Source: Staphylococcus capitis subsp. capitis (GTDB lineage Bacteria > Bacillota > Bacilli > Staphylococcales > Staphylococcaceae). From it: 64,000 nt of DNA. The translations under genes were made by a program, and so were the position numbers. Below, one piece after another: positions 51,576 through 62,350 of the stretch (its first letter is position 1; every line of letters begins with the position of its first letter). The notes beneath the pieces were generated by a model. The model was not told the origin of the DNA, did no database searches, and saw only the letters and a program-made list of their open reading frames with translations. The stretch covers positions 1,054,001 through 1,118,000 of the forward strand of contig NZ_CP145263.1 of NCBI RefSeq assembly GCF_040739495.1, written 5' to 3'.

Positions 51576-54206
51576 TTGGATAAATTAGTGTTAATAGATG
51601 GTAACAGTTTAAGCTTTAGAGCGTTTTATGCTTTACCATTACTTTCTAATAAAGCTGGTATTCATACAAATGCTATATATGGCTTTGCGATGTTGCTTGA
51701 GAAAATTATTAAAGAAGAACAACCTAATCACTTTTTAGTTGCATTTGATGCTGGTAAAACTACTTTCAGACATTCTAAGTACAGTGAATATAAAGGTGGA
51801 CGTCAAAAAACACCACCAGAATTAAGTGAACAATTTCCTTATATTCGTCAATTATTAGATGCTTATCACATTAAACACTATGAATTAGAAAATTATGAAG
51901 CGGATGACATTATTGGCACGCTAAGTAGAGAGGCTGATAAGGCTGGTTTCGAAACGATTATTATTACAGGGGATCGAGATTTAACACAATTAGCTACTGA
52001 TAATGTTACAATTTATTACACTAAAAAAGGTGTGACAGATGTAGATCACTACACGCCAAGTTTTATAGCTGAAAAATATGATGGGCTACAACCGAAACAA
52101 ATCATTGATATGAAAGGTCTCATGGGAGATACTTCAGATAATATTCCAGGGGTTGCTGGCGTTGGTGAGAAGACTGCAATCAAACTTCTTAAACAATTTA
52201 CTTCTGTAGAAGGTGTTTATGAACATATTGATGATGTCACAGCTAAAAAATTAAAAGAAAAACTCGTGAATAGTAAAGATGATGCCTTGATGAGTAAAGA
52301 CTTAGCTACAATTAATGTTGAAAGTCCCATTGAGGTTACTCTAAATGATACAAAATTAGAAAATCAAGATGATAACACTAACAAAATAGAATTGTTTAAA
52401 AAGCTTGAATTCAAACAATTATTAGCAGATATTGATGAAGAGGCTAATAACGATGTAGTTAACGAAAAGACCTTTGAAATTGAATCGGATTTTCAACATA
52501 TCAACTTTGATAGTTTAGAGCATGCAATTATTCATTTTGAATTAGAGGGCACAAATTATCTTAAAGATAATATCCTAAAATTTGGTTTTTATGCTGATGA
52601 TTCACATGTGGTCATAAATGCTGAAGATATTAAGCAATATCAAGATTTAGTCCAATGGTTAGAAGATAAAAATACGATTAAAACTGTATACGATGCTAAA
52701 AAAACTTATGTGGCTGCGCATCGTTTAAATATCGATATTCAAAATGTGCAGTTTGATGTAATGTTGTCTAGTTATATTATTGATCCTTCTCGTTCAATAG
52801 ATGATGTAAAATCAGTAGTTTCACTTTATGGACAGAATTATGTTAAAGATAATGTGTCAGTTTACGGTAAGGGGAAAAAACATCAAGTTCCTGAAGAAGA
52901 AGTATTAAATAAACATGTAGCTTCAATCACAGAGGCAATTGCTAACTCTAAACCTGAAATGGAGGCTCAATTAGAAGAGTATAATCAAGTTGAGTTACTC
53001 AAAGATTTAGAATTACCACTTGCTAAAATTTTAAGTGAAATGGAAGAAATTGGTATTTATACTGATGTTGAAGACTTAAAACAAATGGAGAACGAAATCC
53101 AAGAAAAATTAGATGTTTTAATTAAAAACATTCATGAAGCTGCAGGAGAAGAATTTAATATTAATTCTCCTAAACAATTAGGAGTAGTTTTATTTGAAAC
53201 GCTAAAACTACCTGTTATCAAGAAAACTAAGACAGGCTATTCAACAGCAGTAGACGTATTAGAACAATTGCAAGGAGAGCATCCAATTATTGAACATATA
53301 TTGGAGTATCGACAATTGTCAAAATTACAATCAACTTATGTTGAAGGATTACAAAAAGTGATTAGTAAAGATCAGAGAATTCACACACGTTTTAATCAAA
53401 CGTTAGCTCAAACAGGTAGACTTTCAAGTGTAGATCCAAACTTACAGAATATACCTATTCGTTTAGAAGAAGGAAGAAAAATTAGAAAAGCCTTTAAACC
53501 TACAGATAAGGATAGCGTAATCTTATCGGCTGACTATTCACAAATAGAGTTACGTGTGCTTGCGCATATTACTCAAGATGAAAGTTTGAAAGAGGCATTT
53601 ATTAATGGTAACGATATTCATACTGCGACAGCTATGAAAGTATTTAACGTAGAAGCTAATGAAGTAGATAGTTTAATGCGTAGACAAGCCAAAGCAGTAA
53701 ACTTTGGTATTGTGTATGGAATTAGCGATTATGGCTTAAGTCAAAGTTTAGGAATTACACGTAAAAAAGCGAAAGCTTTTATAGATGATTACTTAGCTAG
53801 TTTTCCTGGTGTAAAACAATACATGTCTGACATTGTTAAAGATGCTAAAGCAGAAGGATATGTTGAAACACTTCTACATCGACGTCGTTATATTCCAGAT
53901 ATTACAAGTCGTAATTTCAACTTAAGAAGTTTTGCAGAAAGAACAGCCATGAATACCCCGATACAAGGTAGCGCAGCAGATATTATTAAATTAGCTATGG
54001 TTAAGTTTTATGAAAAAGTTAAAGATACTAATTATCACGCGACATTATTATTGCAAGTTCATGATGAATTGATTTTCGAGTTGCCTAAATCTGAAGTCGA
54101 AGATTTTAGTAAGTTTGTTGAAGAAATTATGGAACAAGCTTTAGATTTAGATGTACCTCTAAAAGTAGATTCAAGTTATGGACCAACATGGTATGACGCT
54201 AAATAA
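51576..54206 (+). CDS. polA: DNA polymerase I
   Basis: Repair and Okazaki-fragment processing polymerase. It is 876 aa from the TTG at 51576 (MDKLVLIDGNSLSFRAFYA), with TGGAGG nine bases upstream. The N-terminal 5'-nuclease domain (YEADDIIGTLS, GDRDLTQLA) is followed by a 3'-5' exonuclease-like domain and a family A polymerase core with SADYSQIELRVLAHI, RRQAKAVNFGIVYG and LLQVHDELIFELP. The middle domain does not show the usual DEDD exonuclease motifs, as in other Bacillales PolI. It heads a polA-mutM-coaE operon with 15-bp gaps. Confidence 0.95.
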   Translation: MDKLVLIDGNSLSFRAFYALPLLSNKAGIHTNAIYGFAMLLEKIIKEEQPNHFLVAFDAGKTTFRHSKYSEYKGGRQKTPPELSEQFPYIRQLLDAYHIKHYELENYEADDIIGTLSREADKAGFETIIITGDRDLTQLATDNVTIYYTKKGVTDVDHYTPSFIAEKYDGLQPKQIIDMKGLMGDTSDNIPGVAGVGEKTAIKLLKQFTSVEGVYEHIDDVTAKKLKEKLVNSKDDALMSKDLATINVESPIEVTLNDTKLENQDDNTNKIELFKKLEFKQLLADIDEEANNDVVNEKTFEIESDFQHINFDSLEHAIIHFELEGTNYLKDNILKFGFYADDSHVVINAEDIKQYQDLVQWLEDKNTIKTVYDAKKTYVAAHRLNIDIQNVQFDVMLSSYIIDPSRSIDDVKSVVSLYGQNYVKDNVSVYGKGKKHQVPEEEVLNKHVASITEAIANSKPEMEAQLEEYNQVELLKDLELPLAKILSEMEEIGIYTDVEDLKQMENEIQEKLDVLIKNIHEAAGEEFNINSPKQLGVVLFETLKLPVIKKTKTGYSTAVDVLEQLQGEHPIIEHILEYRQLSKLQSTYVEGLQKVISKDQRIHTRFNQTLAQTGRLSSVDPNLQNIPIRLEEGRKIRKAFKPTDKDSVILSADYSQIELRVLAHITQDESLKEAFINGNDIHTATAMKVFNVEANEVDSLMRRQAKAVNFGIVYGISDYGLSQSLGITRKKAKAFIDDYLASFPGVKQYMSDIVKDAKAEGYVETLLHRRRYIPDITSRNFNLRSFAERTAMNTPIQGSAADIIKLAMVKFYEKVKDTNYHATLLLQVHDELIFELPKSEVEDFSKFVEEIMEQALDLDVPLKVDSSYGPTWYDAK

Positions 54207-54221
54207 GGAAAGGGTTAAAAA

Positions 54222-55094
54222 ATGCCAGAATTACCAGAAGTTGAACATGTTAAAAGAGGTATAGAACCTTTTGTAATAAATGAAAAAATTGATAAAGTTA
54301 TTTTTTCAGAGAAGGTAATCGAAGGTAAAAATAATCAAAGAGAAACAATTATAAAAGGTATAGAGTTAGATAGTTTTAAAAAATTAACTGAAGGTTATGT
54401 TATATCTGAAGTTCTTAGGCGTAGTAAGTACATCGTTTTTCATATTGAAAAAGACAATGATCGTAGAATTTTGATAAGTCATTTAGGAATGGCAGGAGGA
54501 TTTTTTGTAGTAGATGATTTAAAAGAAATAGGAACGCCAAATTACCGTAAACATTGGCAAGTGATTTTCGAACTTAACAATGGTAAAAAATTAGTTTACT
54601 CAGATATTAGACGTTTTGGAGAAATTAGAAATATTGCCAATTATGAAAGTTATCCTCCTTTTCTAGAAATAGCTCCAGAACCATTTGATAAAGAAGCAAT
54701 GATACATTATCTGAGTTGTTTTGATATTAATAAATACGCTAATAAACCTATTAAACAGATGATTTTAGATCATAAAGTAATTGCTGGTGCTGGTAATATT
54801 TATGCTTGTGAAGCACTTTATAGAACTGGTATTCGACCTGATAAAATTGCTAACTCATTGAGTCATCAACAAAAAGAGATGTTATTTTATTATGTTCAAG
54901 AAGTTCTTGAAGAGGGTATTAAATACGGTGGAACAAGTATTTCTGATTATCGCCATGCTGACGGTAAAACCGGAGAAATGCAATTGCATTTAAATGTTTA
55001 TAAACAGAAATATTGTAAAACATGTGGGCATGAAATAGAAACAAAAGTGATTGCCACTAGAAATAGTCATTTTTGCCCAAATTGTCAGAAATAA
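54222..55094 (+). CDS. mutM: Formamidopyrimidine-DNA glycosylase
   Basis: Base-excision repair enzyme that removes 8-oxoguanine and FaPy and cleaves at the AP site. It is 290 aa. The N-terminal MPELPEVE supplies the catalytic proline and glutamate. The H2TH region includes GAGNIYACEALYRTGI, and the C-terminal zinc finger has CKTCGHEIE and CPNCQK. It is cotranscribed with polA, matching a repair role, and with coaE. Confidence 0.96.
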   Translation: MPELPEVEHVKRGIEPFVINEKIDKVIFSEKVIEGKNNQRETIIKGIELDSFKKLTEGYVISEVLRRSKYIVFHIEKDNDRRILISHLGMAGGFFVVDDLKEIGTPNYRKHWQVIFELNNGKKLVYSDIRRFGEIRNIANYESYPPFLEIAPEPFDKEAMIHYLSCFDINKYANKPIKQMILDHKVIAGAGNIYACEALYRTGIRPDKIANSLSHQQKEMLFYYVQEVLEEGIKYGGTSISDYRHADGKTGEMQLHLNVYKQKYCKTCGHEIETKVIATRNSHFCPNCQK

Positions 55095-55109
55095 AGGAAG
55101 CGTGAAAAT

Positions 55110-55709
55110 ATGCCAAAGATTATTGGACTAACAGGTGGAATCGCAACTGGTAAATCAACAGTCTCAGAATTATTAACTGCTTATGGATTTAAGGTTGTTG
55201 ATGCGGATATTGCATCTCGAAAAGCTGTTAAGAAGGGTTCAAAAGGATTAGATCAAATAAGAGAGAAATTTGGTCAAGAAGCTATTGACGACAATGGTGA
55301 GATGAATCGTAAATATGTTGGAGAACTTGTCTTTAATAATCCAGAACAACGAATAGAACTTAATAAGATAGTTCATCCTATTGTTAGAGAAATAATGGAA
55401 GAAGAGAAGAATCACTACCTAAATGAGGGATACAATGTCATTATGGATATTCCTTTGTTATTTGAAAATGATTTACAAGATACTGTGGATGAAGTTTGGG
55501 TAGTTTACACTTCTGAAAGTATTCAAATTGAACGTTTAATGGAAAGAAATGATTTATCACAAGAAGATGCTAAGGCACGTGTGTATAGTCAAATATCTAT
55601 TGATAAGAAAAGTAGAATGGCGGATCATGTCATAGACAATCTAGGTGATAAACTTGAATTAAAACAAAATTTACAACAACTTCTTGAAGAAGAAGGTTAT
55701 ATTGATTAA
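55110..55709 (+). CDS. coaE: Dephospho-CoA kinase
   Basis: Last step of coenzyme A synthesis. It is 199 aa with the P-loop [12 protein letters not shown] near residues 6-17, [10 protein letters not shown] and the conserved DIPLLFE segment. Start ATG with AAAGGAAGCG upstream. It is third in the polA-mutM-coaE unit; the metabolic link is only positional. A terminator follows. Confidence 0.95.
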   Translation: MPKIIGLTGGIATGKSTVSELLTAYGFKVVDADIASRKAVKKGSKGLDQIREKFGQEAIDDNGEMNRKYVGELVFNNPEQRIELNKIVHPIVREIMEEEKNHYLNEGYNVIMDIPLLFENDLQDTVDEVWVVYTSESIQIERLMERNDLSQEDAKARVYSQISIDKKSRMADHVIDNLGDKLELKQNLQQLLEEEGYID

Positions 55710-55718
55710 TAAAGTTAG

Positions 55719-55752
55719 CGTACACAAAGCATTGTTTTGTGTACGTTTTTTA
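55719..55752 (+). terminator. Terminator of the polA-mutM-coaE operon
   Basis: A 10-bp perfect stem (55719-55728 with 55736-55745) followed by TTTTTTA. Confidence 0.85.
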
Positions 55753-55819
55753 TTTTTATATGTTAAATAATAAGTATAACTTATTTAAAATGATAGATAA
55801 AAGTTCGAACATGAGTATA

Positions 55820-55856
55820 GGGAAACGCTTTCAAAAGACAGATAATATGTTATACT
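55820..55856 (+). promoter_or_regulatory. gapB promoter overlapped by a cre-like site
   Basis: TTTCAA (55829-55834), a 16-bp spacer and an extended -10 TGTTATACT (TATACT at 55851-55856). GGGAAACGCTTTCA (55820-55833) matches the cre consensus at 12 of 14 and overlaps the -35 box, where CcpA would block RNA polymerase. Confidence 0.55.
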
Positions 55857-55905
55857 AATTCCATAAAGTATAACATATAAATAAATGTTCAAGGGGTGCT
55901 TTTTA

Positions 55906-56931
55906 ATGTCAACGAATATCGCGATTAATGGAATGGGTAGAATTGGAAGAATGGTGCTACGTATAGCTTTAAAAAACAAAAACTTAAATGTTGTAGCGAT
56001 TAATGCAAGTTATCCTTCTGAAACTATTGCACATTTAATTAATTATGATACAACTCATGGTACATATGATAAAAAAGTTGAAGCAACAGAAAATGGTATT
56101 AAAGTAGATAATCATGAAATTAAACTTGTTTCTGATAGAAATCCAGAAAACTTACCATGGAATGAATTAGATATCGACATTGTTATTGAAGCTACTGGTA
56201 AATTTAATCATGGAGATAAAGCCATTGCTCATATTAATGCAGGTGCAAAGAAAGTATTACTCACAGGCCCTTCAAAAGGTGGAGAGGTACAAATGATTGT
56301 TAAAGGTGTTAATGATGACAAACTTGATATTAATCAATACGACATCTTTAGTAATGCTTCATGTACTACCAATTGTATCGGTCCAGTTGCAAAGGTCTTG
56401 AATGATAAGTTTGGCATTGTAAATGGTTTAATGACAACTGTTCATGCCATTACTAACGATCAAAAAAATATTGATAATCCTCATAAGGATTTACGTAGAG
56501 CACGTTCTTGCAATGAAAGTATTATTCCAACTTCAACTGGTGCCGCTAAAGCGCTTAAAGAAGTGTTACCAGAAGTTGAAGGGAAACTTCATGGAATGGC
56601 TTTACGTGTTCCAACTAAGAATGTCTCACTTGTTGATTTAGTCGTTGATTTAGAAAAAAATGTCACTGCTGAAGAAGTAAATGAAGCATTTAGACAATCG
56701 GACTTAGATGGCATTTTAGATGTTGAAGATGCACCTTTAGTATCAGTAGACTTTAATACGAATCCTAATTCTGCAGTTTTAGATTCTCAATCTACTATGG
56801 TTATGGGTGAGAATAAAGTAAAAGTAATTGCTTGGTATGATAATGAATGGGGTTACTCTAATCGTGTTGTAGAAGTAGCTGAACAAATTGGAGAACTGAT
56901 TGAGAAAGAAGCCACTGTTAAAGCAGTATAA
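55906..56931 (+). CDS. gapB: Glyceraldehyde-3-phosphate dehydrogenase GapB
   Basis: The gluconeogenic, usually NADP-preferring GAPDH paralogue. It is 341 aa. The Rossmann motif INGMGRIGRMVLR is at the N-terminus and the catalytic C153 sits in SNASCTTNCIGP. The segment after beta-strand 2 reads INASYPSETIAH instead of the NAD-type INDLTD, fitting NADP use. ATG at 55906 follows AAGGGG; a longer in-frame start at 55885 lacks a ribosome site. Staphylococci keep a separate glycolytic gap gene elsewhere. Confidence 0.94.
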   Translation: MSTNIAINGMGRIGRMVLRIALKNKNLNVVAINASYPSETIAHLINYDTTHGTYDKKVEATENGIKVDNHEIKLVSDRNPENLPWNELDIDIVIEATGKFNHGDKAIAHINAGAKKVLLTGPSKGGEVQMIVKGVNDDKLDINQYDIFSNASCTTNCIGPVAKVLNDKFGIVNGLMTTVHAITNDQKNIDNPHKDLRRARSCNESIIPTSTGAAKALKEVLPEVEGKLHGMALRVPTKNVSLVDLVVDLEKNVTAEEVNEAFRQSDLDGILDVEDAPLVSVDFNTNPNSAVLDSQSTMVMGENKVKVIAWYDNEWGYSNRVVEVAEQIGELIEKEATVKAV

Positions 56932-57286
56932 TTAAAAAACAGTATAAGACATGTAATTATAAGCTGTCGACAAAGTATGAACAATCATAAAGTTAGTATT
57001 TATCTGACTCATATTGGTTGGTTTTAATCCTTTGTTGACAGCTTTCTATTTGGAAATTTGTTGTAAGACTTATATCTTTATAATAAATACATTAGAAAAC
57101 GTAATTAACTTAATTTAAAATTCTGTTTTAAACATTTATACAAAGATTCATTTTTAGAGTAAAATATCATTTAAAATTCTATATTTATAGCATTAAAATC
57201 TAAATTCTAGCGTAAATAACCTTTCTTTTTTACAATACAATTATGTAGTATAATGTACGTTAATCAAACTTAAGAGGGTGACATAA
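56932..57286. other. 355-bp intergenic region gapB to nrdR
   Basis: A 15-bp stem (56961-56975 with 57030-57044, one G-U) closes a 54-nt loop and is followed by TTTCTATTT, a probable but long-looped gapB terminator. The rest is AT-rich; TATAAT at 57249-57254 is a likely nrdR -10 box without a good -35. I see no gene. Confidence 0.55.
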
Positions 57287-57757
57287 ATGAAATGCCCAAA
57301 ATGTAATTCAACACATTCTAGAGTAGTTGATTCTAGACACGCAGATGATGCAAATGCAATAAGACGAAGAAGAGAATGTGAAAATTGTGGAACTCGGTTT
57401 ACTACTTTTGAACACATTGAAGTAAGTCCGCTTATCGTTGTTAAAAAAGATGGTACTCGAGAACAATTTTTAAGAGAAAAAATATTAAATGGGTTAGTGA
57501 GATCTTGTGAAAAGAGACCAGTAAGATACCAACAATTGGAAGATATTACCAATAAAGTCGAATGGCAATTACGTGACGAAGGTCAAACTGAAATATCCTC
57601 AAGAGATATAGGGGAGCATGTAATGAAATTATTAATGAATGTTGATCAAGTATCATATGTTAGATTTGCATCTGTCTATAAAGAGTTTAAGGACGTTGAC
57701 CAATTACTTGCTTCAATGCAAGGAATCTTGAGTGATAATAAACGGAGTGATTATTAA
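57287..57757 (+). CDS. nrdR: Transcriptional repressor NrdR
   Basis: Nucleotide-sensing repressor of ribonucleotide reductase operons. It is 156 aa with an N-terminal zinc ribbon (C3, C6, C31, C34; MKCPKC and CENCGTRF) and an ATP-cone domain ([20 protein letters not shown]). Its nrd targets are not in this window. It is followed directly by dnaB with no gap, linking dNTP control to replication initiation in one operon. The start has AGAGGGTG upstream. Confidence 0.96.
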   Translation: MKCPKCNSTHSRVVDSRHADDANAIRRRRECENCGTRFTTFEHIEVSPLIVVKKDGTREQFLREKILNGLVRSCEKRPVRYQQLEDITNKVEWQLRDEGQTEISSRDIGEHVMKLLMNVDQVSYVRFASVYKEFKDVDQLLASMQGILSDNKRSDY

Positions 57758-59143
57758 ATGGGATTACAGTCGTATGAGTATGGGTTAAGACCTCAAGATA
57801 GCTTCGAGGTCATCAAAGAATTTCAATTAACGACAGAACATTTAGAAATATTGAACCGTCTCTTTACGCCTTTAATCGGTCCGCAATCTATAGGGCTTTA
57901 TCACTTTATCAATCAATTTGTAGACGACCATCATCATTATCCGCTCACTCATTATATATTTATGAATGAGTTAAAAATAAATCTTTTAGACTTTAGAAAG
58001 CAGATGGATTATTTAGAAGCTATCGGGTTAATTAAAACCTTTGTTAAGCATGAAGAGCAGCAAACACGATTTGTATATCAATTAATACAACCTCCTACAG
58101 CTTATCAATTTTTTAATGATCCTATGTTATCTGTTTTTTTATATAGTGAAGTTGATAAAAATCGTTATCAGTCTTTAAAGAATCATTTTGAAAAAGACAA
58201 AAAGGATTTAAGTCATTATCAACAAACGACTAGGAAGTTTACTGAAGTTTTTAATGTACCCAAAAAGGTTTTGAATCAAGATTTAGCTAATCTTAAACAA
58301 GCTAATCACTATAGTGGTATTGATTTATCCAATGAGACATTTGATTTCGAAATGTTGAGACATATGTTAAATCAACACTTTATCAGTAATGAAATCGTAA
58401 CTAAAGATGCTAAAGAATTAATTATTCAATTGGCTACATTATATGGTTTGACTGCCGATGGAATGAAAAAAGTTATATTAAATTCAATTACTAGTGCGCA
58501 ACAATTATCATTTGAAGAAATGCGCAAGCAAGCACGATCATATTATTTGATTGAACACGAAAATCATTTGCCTAAATTACAATTGAAAGGTGAGTCTTTT
58601 GATAAATCAACTCAAGAAAAAGATACACCCCTAGATAATACTGATGAATGGTTACAATTATTAGACGAAACTAGTCCTATAGATATGTTAGCGAGTTGGT
58701 CAGGTTCTGAACCTACGCAATCACAAAAAAGTATGATTGAAGAATTAATTGATAGAGAAAAAATGAGTTTCGGTGTGATTAATATACTATTGCAATTTGT
58801 TATGCTAAAAGAAGATATGAAGTTACCCAAATCTTACATATTCGAAATTGCATCAAATTGGAAGAAAAAAGATATTAAAACAGCTAAGCAAGCGTACAAC
58901 TATGCACTTCAAGTTAATCAACCTAAAAGTTATGACCAAAATTTCAAAGGGAATAGAAACTATTCCAGACAAAACAAGCAACTTATTTCAAAAGAGAAAA
59001 CTCCAAAATGGCTTGAAAATAGAGAGGCTCAATCAAATACATCAGTTACAAAAGATTCAACCACAAAAGATGAAAAATTAGAAAAAGATCGAAAAGCATT
59101 CTTAGAACGCTTGAATAAAAAATGGGAGGAGGGCAATGAGTAA
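57758..59143 (+). CDS. dnaB: Replication initiation/membrane attachment protein DnaB
   Basis: Firmicute primosome protein (not the helicase) that acts with DnaD and DnaI to load helicase at oriC and stalled forks. It is 461 aa. The N-terminal domain (RPQDSFEVIKEFQLTTEH) and the C-terminal DnaB/DnaD-type domain (DMLASWSGSEPTQSQKSMIEE, then YIFEIASNWKKKDIKTAKQA) are both recognisable, with a basic tail. It begins immediately after the nrdR stop and overlaps dnaI by one base. Confidence 0.92.
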   Translation: MGLQSYEYGLRPQDSFEVIKEFQLTTEHLEILNRLFTPLIGPQSIGLYHFINQFVDDHHHYPLTHYIFMNELKINLLDFRKQMDYLEAIGLIKTFVKHEEQQTRFVYQLIQPPTAYQFFNDPMLSVFLYSEVDKNRYQSLKNHFEKDKKDLSHYQQTTRKFTEVFNVPKKVLNQDLANLKQANHYSGIDLSNETFDFEMLRHMLNQHFISNEIVTKDAKELIIQLATLYGLTADGMKKVILNSITSAQQLSFEEMRKQARSYYLIEHENHLPKLQLKGESFDKSTQEKDTPLDNTDEWLQLLDETSPIDMLASWSGSEPTQSQKSMIEELIDREKMSFGVINILLQFVMLKEDMKLPKSYIFEIASNWKKKDIKTAKQAYNYALQVNQPKSYDQNFKGNRNYSRQNKQLISKEKTPKWLENREAQSNTSVTKDSTTKDEKLEKDRKAFLERLNKKWEEGNE

Positions 59144-60063
59144 TGAAAAGTTTCAAGAACATAATGGGTGCGTCAGACGACTTAAATAAACGTATTGAGA
59201 AAATCAAGCAAAATGTTATAAAAGACCCAGATGTTAAAGAGTTTCTAGAGCAACATCAATATCAACTTACGAATGCAATGATTGATGAAGATTTAAATGT
59301 TTTACAAGAGTATAAAGATCAACAGAAGCATTATGATGGTCATCGTTTTGAAGAATGTCCTAATTTTGTTAAAGGGCACGTACCTGAGTTGTATATAGAA
59401 AATGAAAGAATTAAGATTAGATATTTGAAATGTCCATGTAAAATTAAGCATGATGAAGAACGCTTTAACTCTCAACTCATCACCTCACATCATATGCAAC
59501 GTGATACATTAGATGCAAAATTAAAAGATATTTACATGACTGAACGTGATCGTTTGGACGTAGCGATGGCTGCAGATGAAATATGCACAAGTATAGCTAA
59601 TAATGAAAAAGTAAAAGGATTATATTTGTATGGGCCTTTTGGAACAGGTAAGTCATTTATATTAGGTGCAGTTGCTAATCAACTCAAATCGAAGAAGATT
59701 TCATCCACTATTGTTTACTTACCTGAATTTATTCGTACTTTAAAAGGTGGCTTCAAAGACGGTAGTTTTGAAAAGAAACTAGAACGTGTGCGTGAAGCTA
59801 ATATACTTATGCTTGATGATATAGGTGCTGAAGAGGTTACACCATGGGTAAGAGATGAAATTATCGGACCATTATTACATTATAGAATGGTTCATGAGTT
59901 ACCTACGTTTTTCAGTTCGAACTTCGACTATAGTGAATTAGAGCATCATTTATCTATGACGAGAGATGGAGCTGAGAAAACTAAAGCAGCTAGAATTATT
60001 GAACGTGTTAAAACACTATCTACACCATATTATTTAGAAGGTAAAAATTATAGAAACAATTGA
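59143..60063 (+). CDS. dnaI: Primosomal protein DnaI, helicase loader
   Basis: AAA+ ATPase that loads the replicative helicase. It is 306 aa with an N-terminal helicase-binding domain containing a zinc-binding cluster (CPNF near 72, CPCKIKH near 97-103) and a C-terminal AAA+ domain with Walker A GPFGTGKS (164-171) and Walker B ILMLDDIGAEE. The TAATG overlap couples it to dnaB. Its stop codon lies inside the -35 region of the thrS promoter. Confidence 0.95.
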   Translation: MKSFKNIMGASDDLNKRIEKIKQNVIKDPDVKEFLEQHQYQLTNAMIDEDLNVLQEYKDQQKHYDGHRFEECPNFVKGHVPELYIENERIKIRYLKCPCKIKHDEERFNSQLITSHHMQRDTLDAKLKDIYMTERDRLDVAMAADEICTSIANNEKVKGLYLYGPFGTGKSFILGAVANQLKSKKISSTIVYLPEFIRTLKGGFKDGSFEKKLERVREANILMLDDIGAEEVTPWVRDEIIGPLLHYRMVHELPTFFSSNFDYSELEHHLSMTRDGAEKTKAARIIERVKTLSTPYYLEGKNYRNN

Positions 60064-60087
60064 ATTTTATCTTATGAGGTGTATAAT
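60060..60087 (+). promoter_or_regulatory. thrS promoter
   Basis: TTGAAT (60060-60065), a 16-bp spacer and TATAAT (60082-60087). The -35 box overlaps the last bases of dnaI. Confidence 0.7.
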
Positions 60088-60099
60088 GGACTTAAATCT

Positions 60100-60340
60100 T
60101 AATCGTTGAAACTATTGAAGATAAGATAATTTAATCACTATTACACAGAAAGTCATTAGTTGATGAGAATATGGCTAATATATTAAATTATTACTACTTC
60201 ATATTGATATTTGTAATGAATATCCGGCTCGAGACCGTTATCTCATGTAGAGTAGCTTAGTTATTATTTTTATAAAGCTGAGCAACTAGGGTGGTACCAC
60301 GACAAACTCGTCCCTTGTTATAGGGGGCGAGTTTTTTGTT
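60100..60340 (+). ncRNA. T-box riboswitch (Thr) controlling thrS
   Basis: T-box leader with AGAAAGTCATTAG and GATGAGAA-type Stem I elements, a likely specifier ACC (Thr) at 60234-60236, and the T-box AGGGTGGTACCACG from 60288. The terminator pairs 60305-60315 with 60322-60332 and is followed by TTTTTT. The specifier position is my best reading; ACU or ACA elsewhere in Stem I is possible. Nothing else is visible between it and thrS. Confidence 0.9.
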
Positions 60341-60410
60341 TTGTGGATAGTTATCTTAATCATTCAATAAGTCAACGATCAGATCTTTTTAATTTTTAGG
60401 AGGGTTTAAT

Positions 60411-62348
60411 ATGGATCAAATTAATATTCAATTTCCAGATGGTAATTCAAAAGAATTTGATAAAGGTACTACTACTGAAGACATCGCTCAATCTATTAGC
60501 CCAGGTTTAAGAAAGAAAGCTGTAACAGGTAAATTTAATGGTCAAATGGTAGATTTAACTAGACCACTTGAGGAAGATGGATCAATTGAGATTGTTACAC
60601 CAGGTAGTGAAGAGGCTTTAGAGGTTTTACGTCATTCTACTGCGCATTTAATGGCACAAGCATTGAAGCGTTTATATGGTGATGTGAAATTTGGTGTAGG
60701 TCCGGTGGTTGAAGGCGGATTTTACTATGACTTTGATATGGATGAAAAAGTATCATCAGATGATTTTGAAAAAATAGAAAAAACGATGAAGCAAATCGTT
60801 AATGAGAATTATAAAATAGAACGAAAAGTTGTAAGTAGAGATGAAGCGAAAGAATTCTTCAAAGATGATCCATATAAATTAGAACTTATTGATGCAATTC
60901 CAGAAGATGAGAGCGTTACTTTATATTCACAAGGTGAATTCACTGATTTATGTCGTGGTGTACATGTACCTTCGACTTCTAAGATAAAAGAGTTTAAATT
61001 ACTATCAACTGCAGGTGCTTATTGGCGTGGTGACAGTAACAATAAAATGTTACAACGTATATACGGTACTGCGTTTTTTGATAAAAAGGATTTAAAAGCG
61101 CATTTACAAATGCTTGAAGAACGTCGTGAAAGAGATCATCGCAAAATAGGTAAAGATTTAGAATTATTTACTAATAGCCAACTTGTTGGTGCTGGATTAC
61201 CTTTATGGTTACCAAATGGCGCTACAATCAGACGTGAAATTGAACGCTATATTGTAGATAAAGAAGTGAGCATGGGATATGACCATGTATATACTCCAGT
61301 ATTAGCAAATGTTGATTTATATAAAACTTCTGGTCACTGGGATCATTACCAAGATGACATGTTTCCACCTATGAAATTAGATGAAACTGAAGAAATAGTA
61401 TTAAGACCAATGAACTGTCCACACCATATGATGATTTATAATAATAAACCACACTCTTACCGAGAATTACCAATCCGTATTGCGGAATTAGGTACTATGC
61501 ATAGATATGAAGCAAGTGGTGCAGTTTCAGGTTTACAACGTGTTCGTGGAATGACTCTTAACGATTCTCATATATTTGTGAGACCAGATCAAATTAAAGA
61601 AGAGTTCAAAAGAGTAGTCAATATGATTCAAGAAGTTTATGAAGACTTCGGTTTTAAGGATTACACTTTCAGATTAAGCTACAGAGACCCTGAAGATAAA
61701 GAAAAATATATGGATGATGATGAAATGTGGAATAAAGCTGAATCAATGCTCAAAGAAGCAGTTGATGAAATGGGTCTACCATATGTAGAAGCTATTGGTG
61801 AAGCGGCATTTTATGGTCCTAAACTTGATGTTCAAGTTAAAACTGCAATGGGTAAAGAAGAAACTTTATCTACTGCGCAGCTTGATTTCTTACTACCTGA
61901 ACGTTTTGAACTCACTTATATTGGTAGTGATGGTGAACAACATAGACCAGTAGTTATTCACCGAGGTGTTGTTTCTACAATGGAACGTTTCGTCGCATTC
62001 CTTACTGAAGAAACTAAAGGAGCTTTCCCAACATGGTTAGCACCAAAACAAGTCGAAATCATTCCAGTTAATGTAGATTTACATTATGATTACGCTCGCC
62101 AATTACAAGATGAACTTAAATCGCAAGGCGTTCGTGTTGAGATTGATGATCGTAATGAAAAAATGGGTTATAAAATTCGTGAAGCGCAAATGCAAAAAAT
62201 ACCATACCAAATTGTTGTAGGGGATAAAGAAGTAGAAAATAATGAAGTCAATGTAAGACAATATGGTTCCCAAGATCAAGAAACACTTGAAAAAGATGAA
62301 TTTATTTGGAATTTGGTGGATGAAATTCGTTTGAAAAAACATAGATAA
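60411..62348 (+). CDS. thrS: Threonyl-tRNA synthetase
   Basis: Class II synthetase that charges tRNA-Thr. It is 645 aa: an N-terminal TGS domain (1-62), an editing domain with [11 protein letters not shown] and the later CRGVH motif, a catalytic core with zinc-binding [10 protein letters not shown] and class II motifs, and a C-terminal anticodon-binding domain ([20 protein letters not shown] [16 protein letters not shown]). TAGGAGGG precedes the ATG. Expression is set by the T-box leader. Confidence 0.97.
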   Translation: MDQINIQFPDGNSKEFDKGTTTEDIAQSISPGLRKKAVTGKFNGQMVDLTRPLEEDGSIEIVTPGSEEALEVLRHSTAHLMAQALKRLYGDVKFGVGPVVEGGFYYDFDMDEKVSSDDFEKIEKTMKQIVNENYKIERKVVSRDEAKEFFKDDPYKLELIDAIPEDESVTLYSQGEFTDLCRGVHVPSTSKIKEFKLLSTAGAYWRGDSNNKMLQRIYGTAFFDKKDLKAHLQMLEERRERDHRKIGKDLELFTNSQLVGAGLPLWLPNGATIRREIERYIVDKEVSMGYDHVYTPVLANVDLYKTSGHWDHYQDDMFPPMKLDETEEIVLRPMNCPHHMMIYNNKPHSYRELPIRIAELGTMHRYEASGAVSGLQRVRGMTLNDSHIFVRPDQIKEEFKRVVNMIQEVYEDFGFKDYTFRLSYRDPEDKEKYMDDDEMWNKAESMLKEAVDEMGLPYVEAIGEAAFYGPKLDVQVKTAMGKEETLSTAQLDFLLPERFELTYIGSDGEQHRPVVIHRGVVSTMERFVAFLTEETKGAFPTWLAPKQVEIIPVNVDLHYDYARQLQDELKSQGVRVEIDDRNEKMGYKIREAQMQKIPYQIVVGDKEVENNEVNVRQYGSQDQETLEKDEFIWNLVDEIRLKKHR

Positions 62349-62350
62349 CC

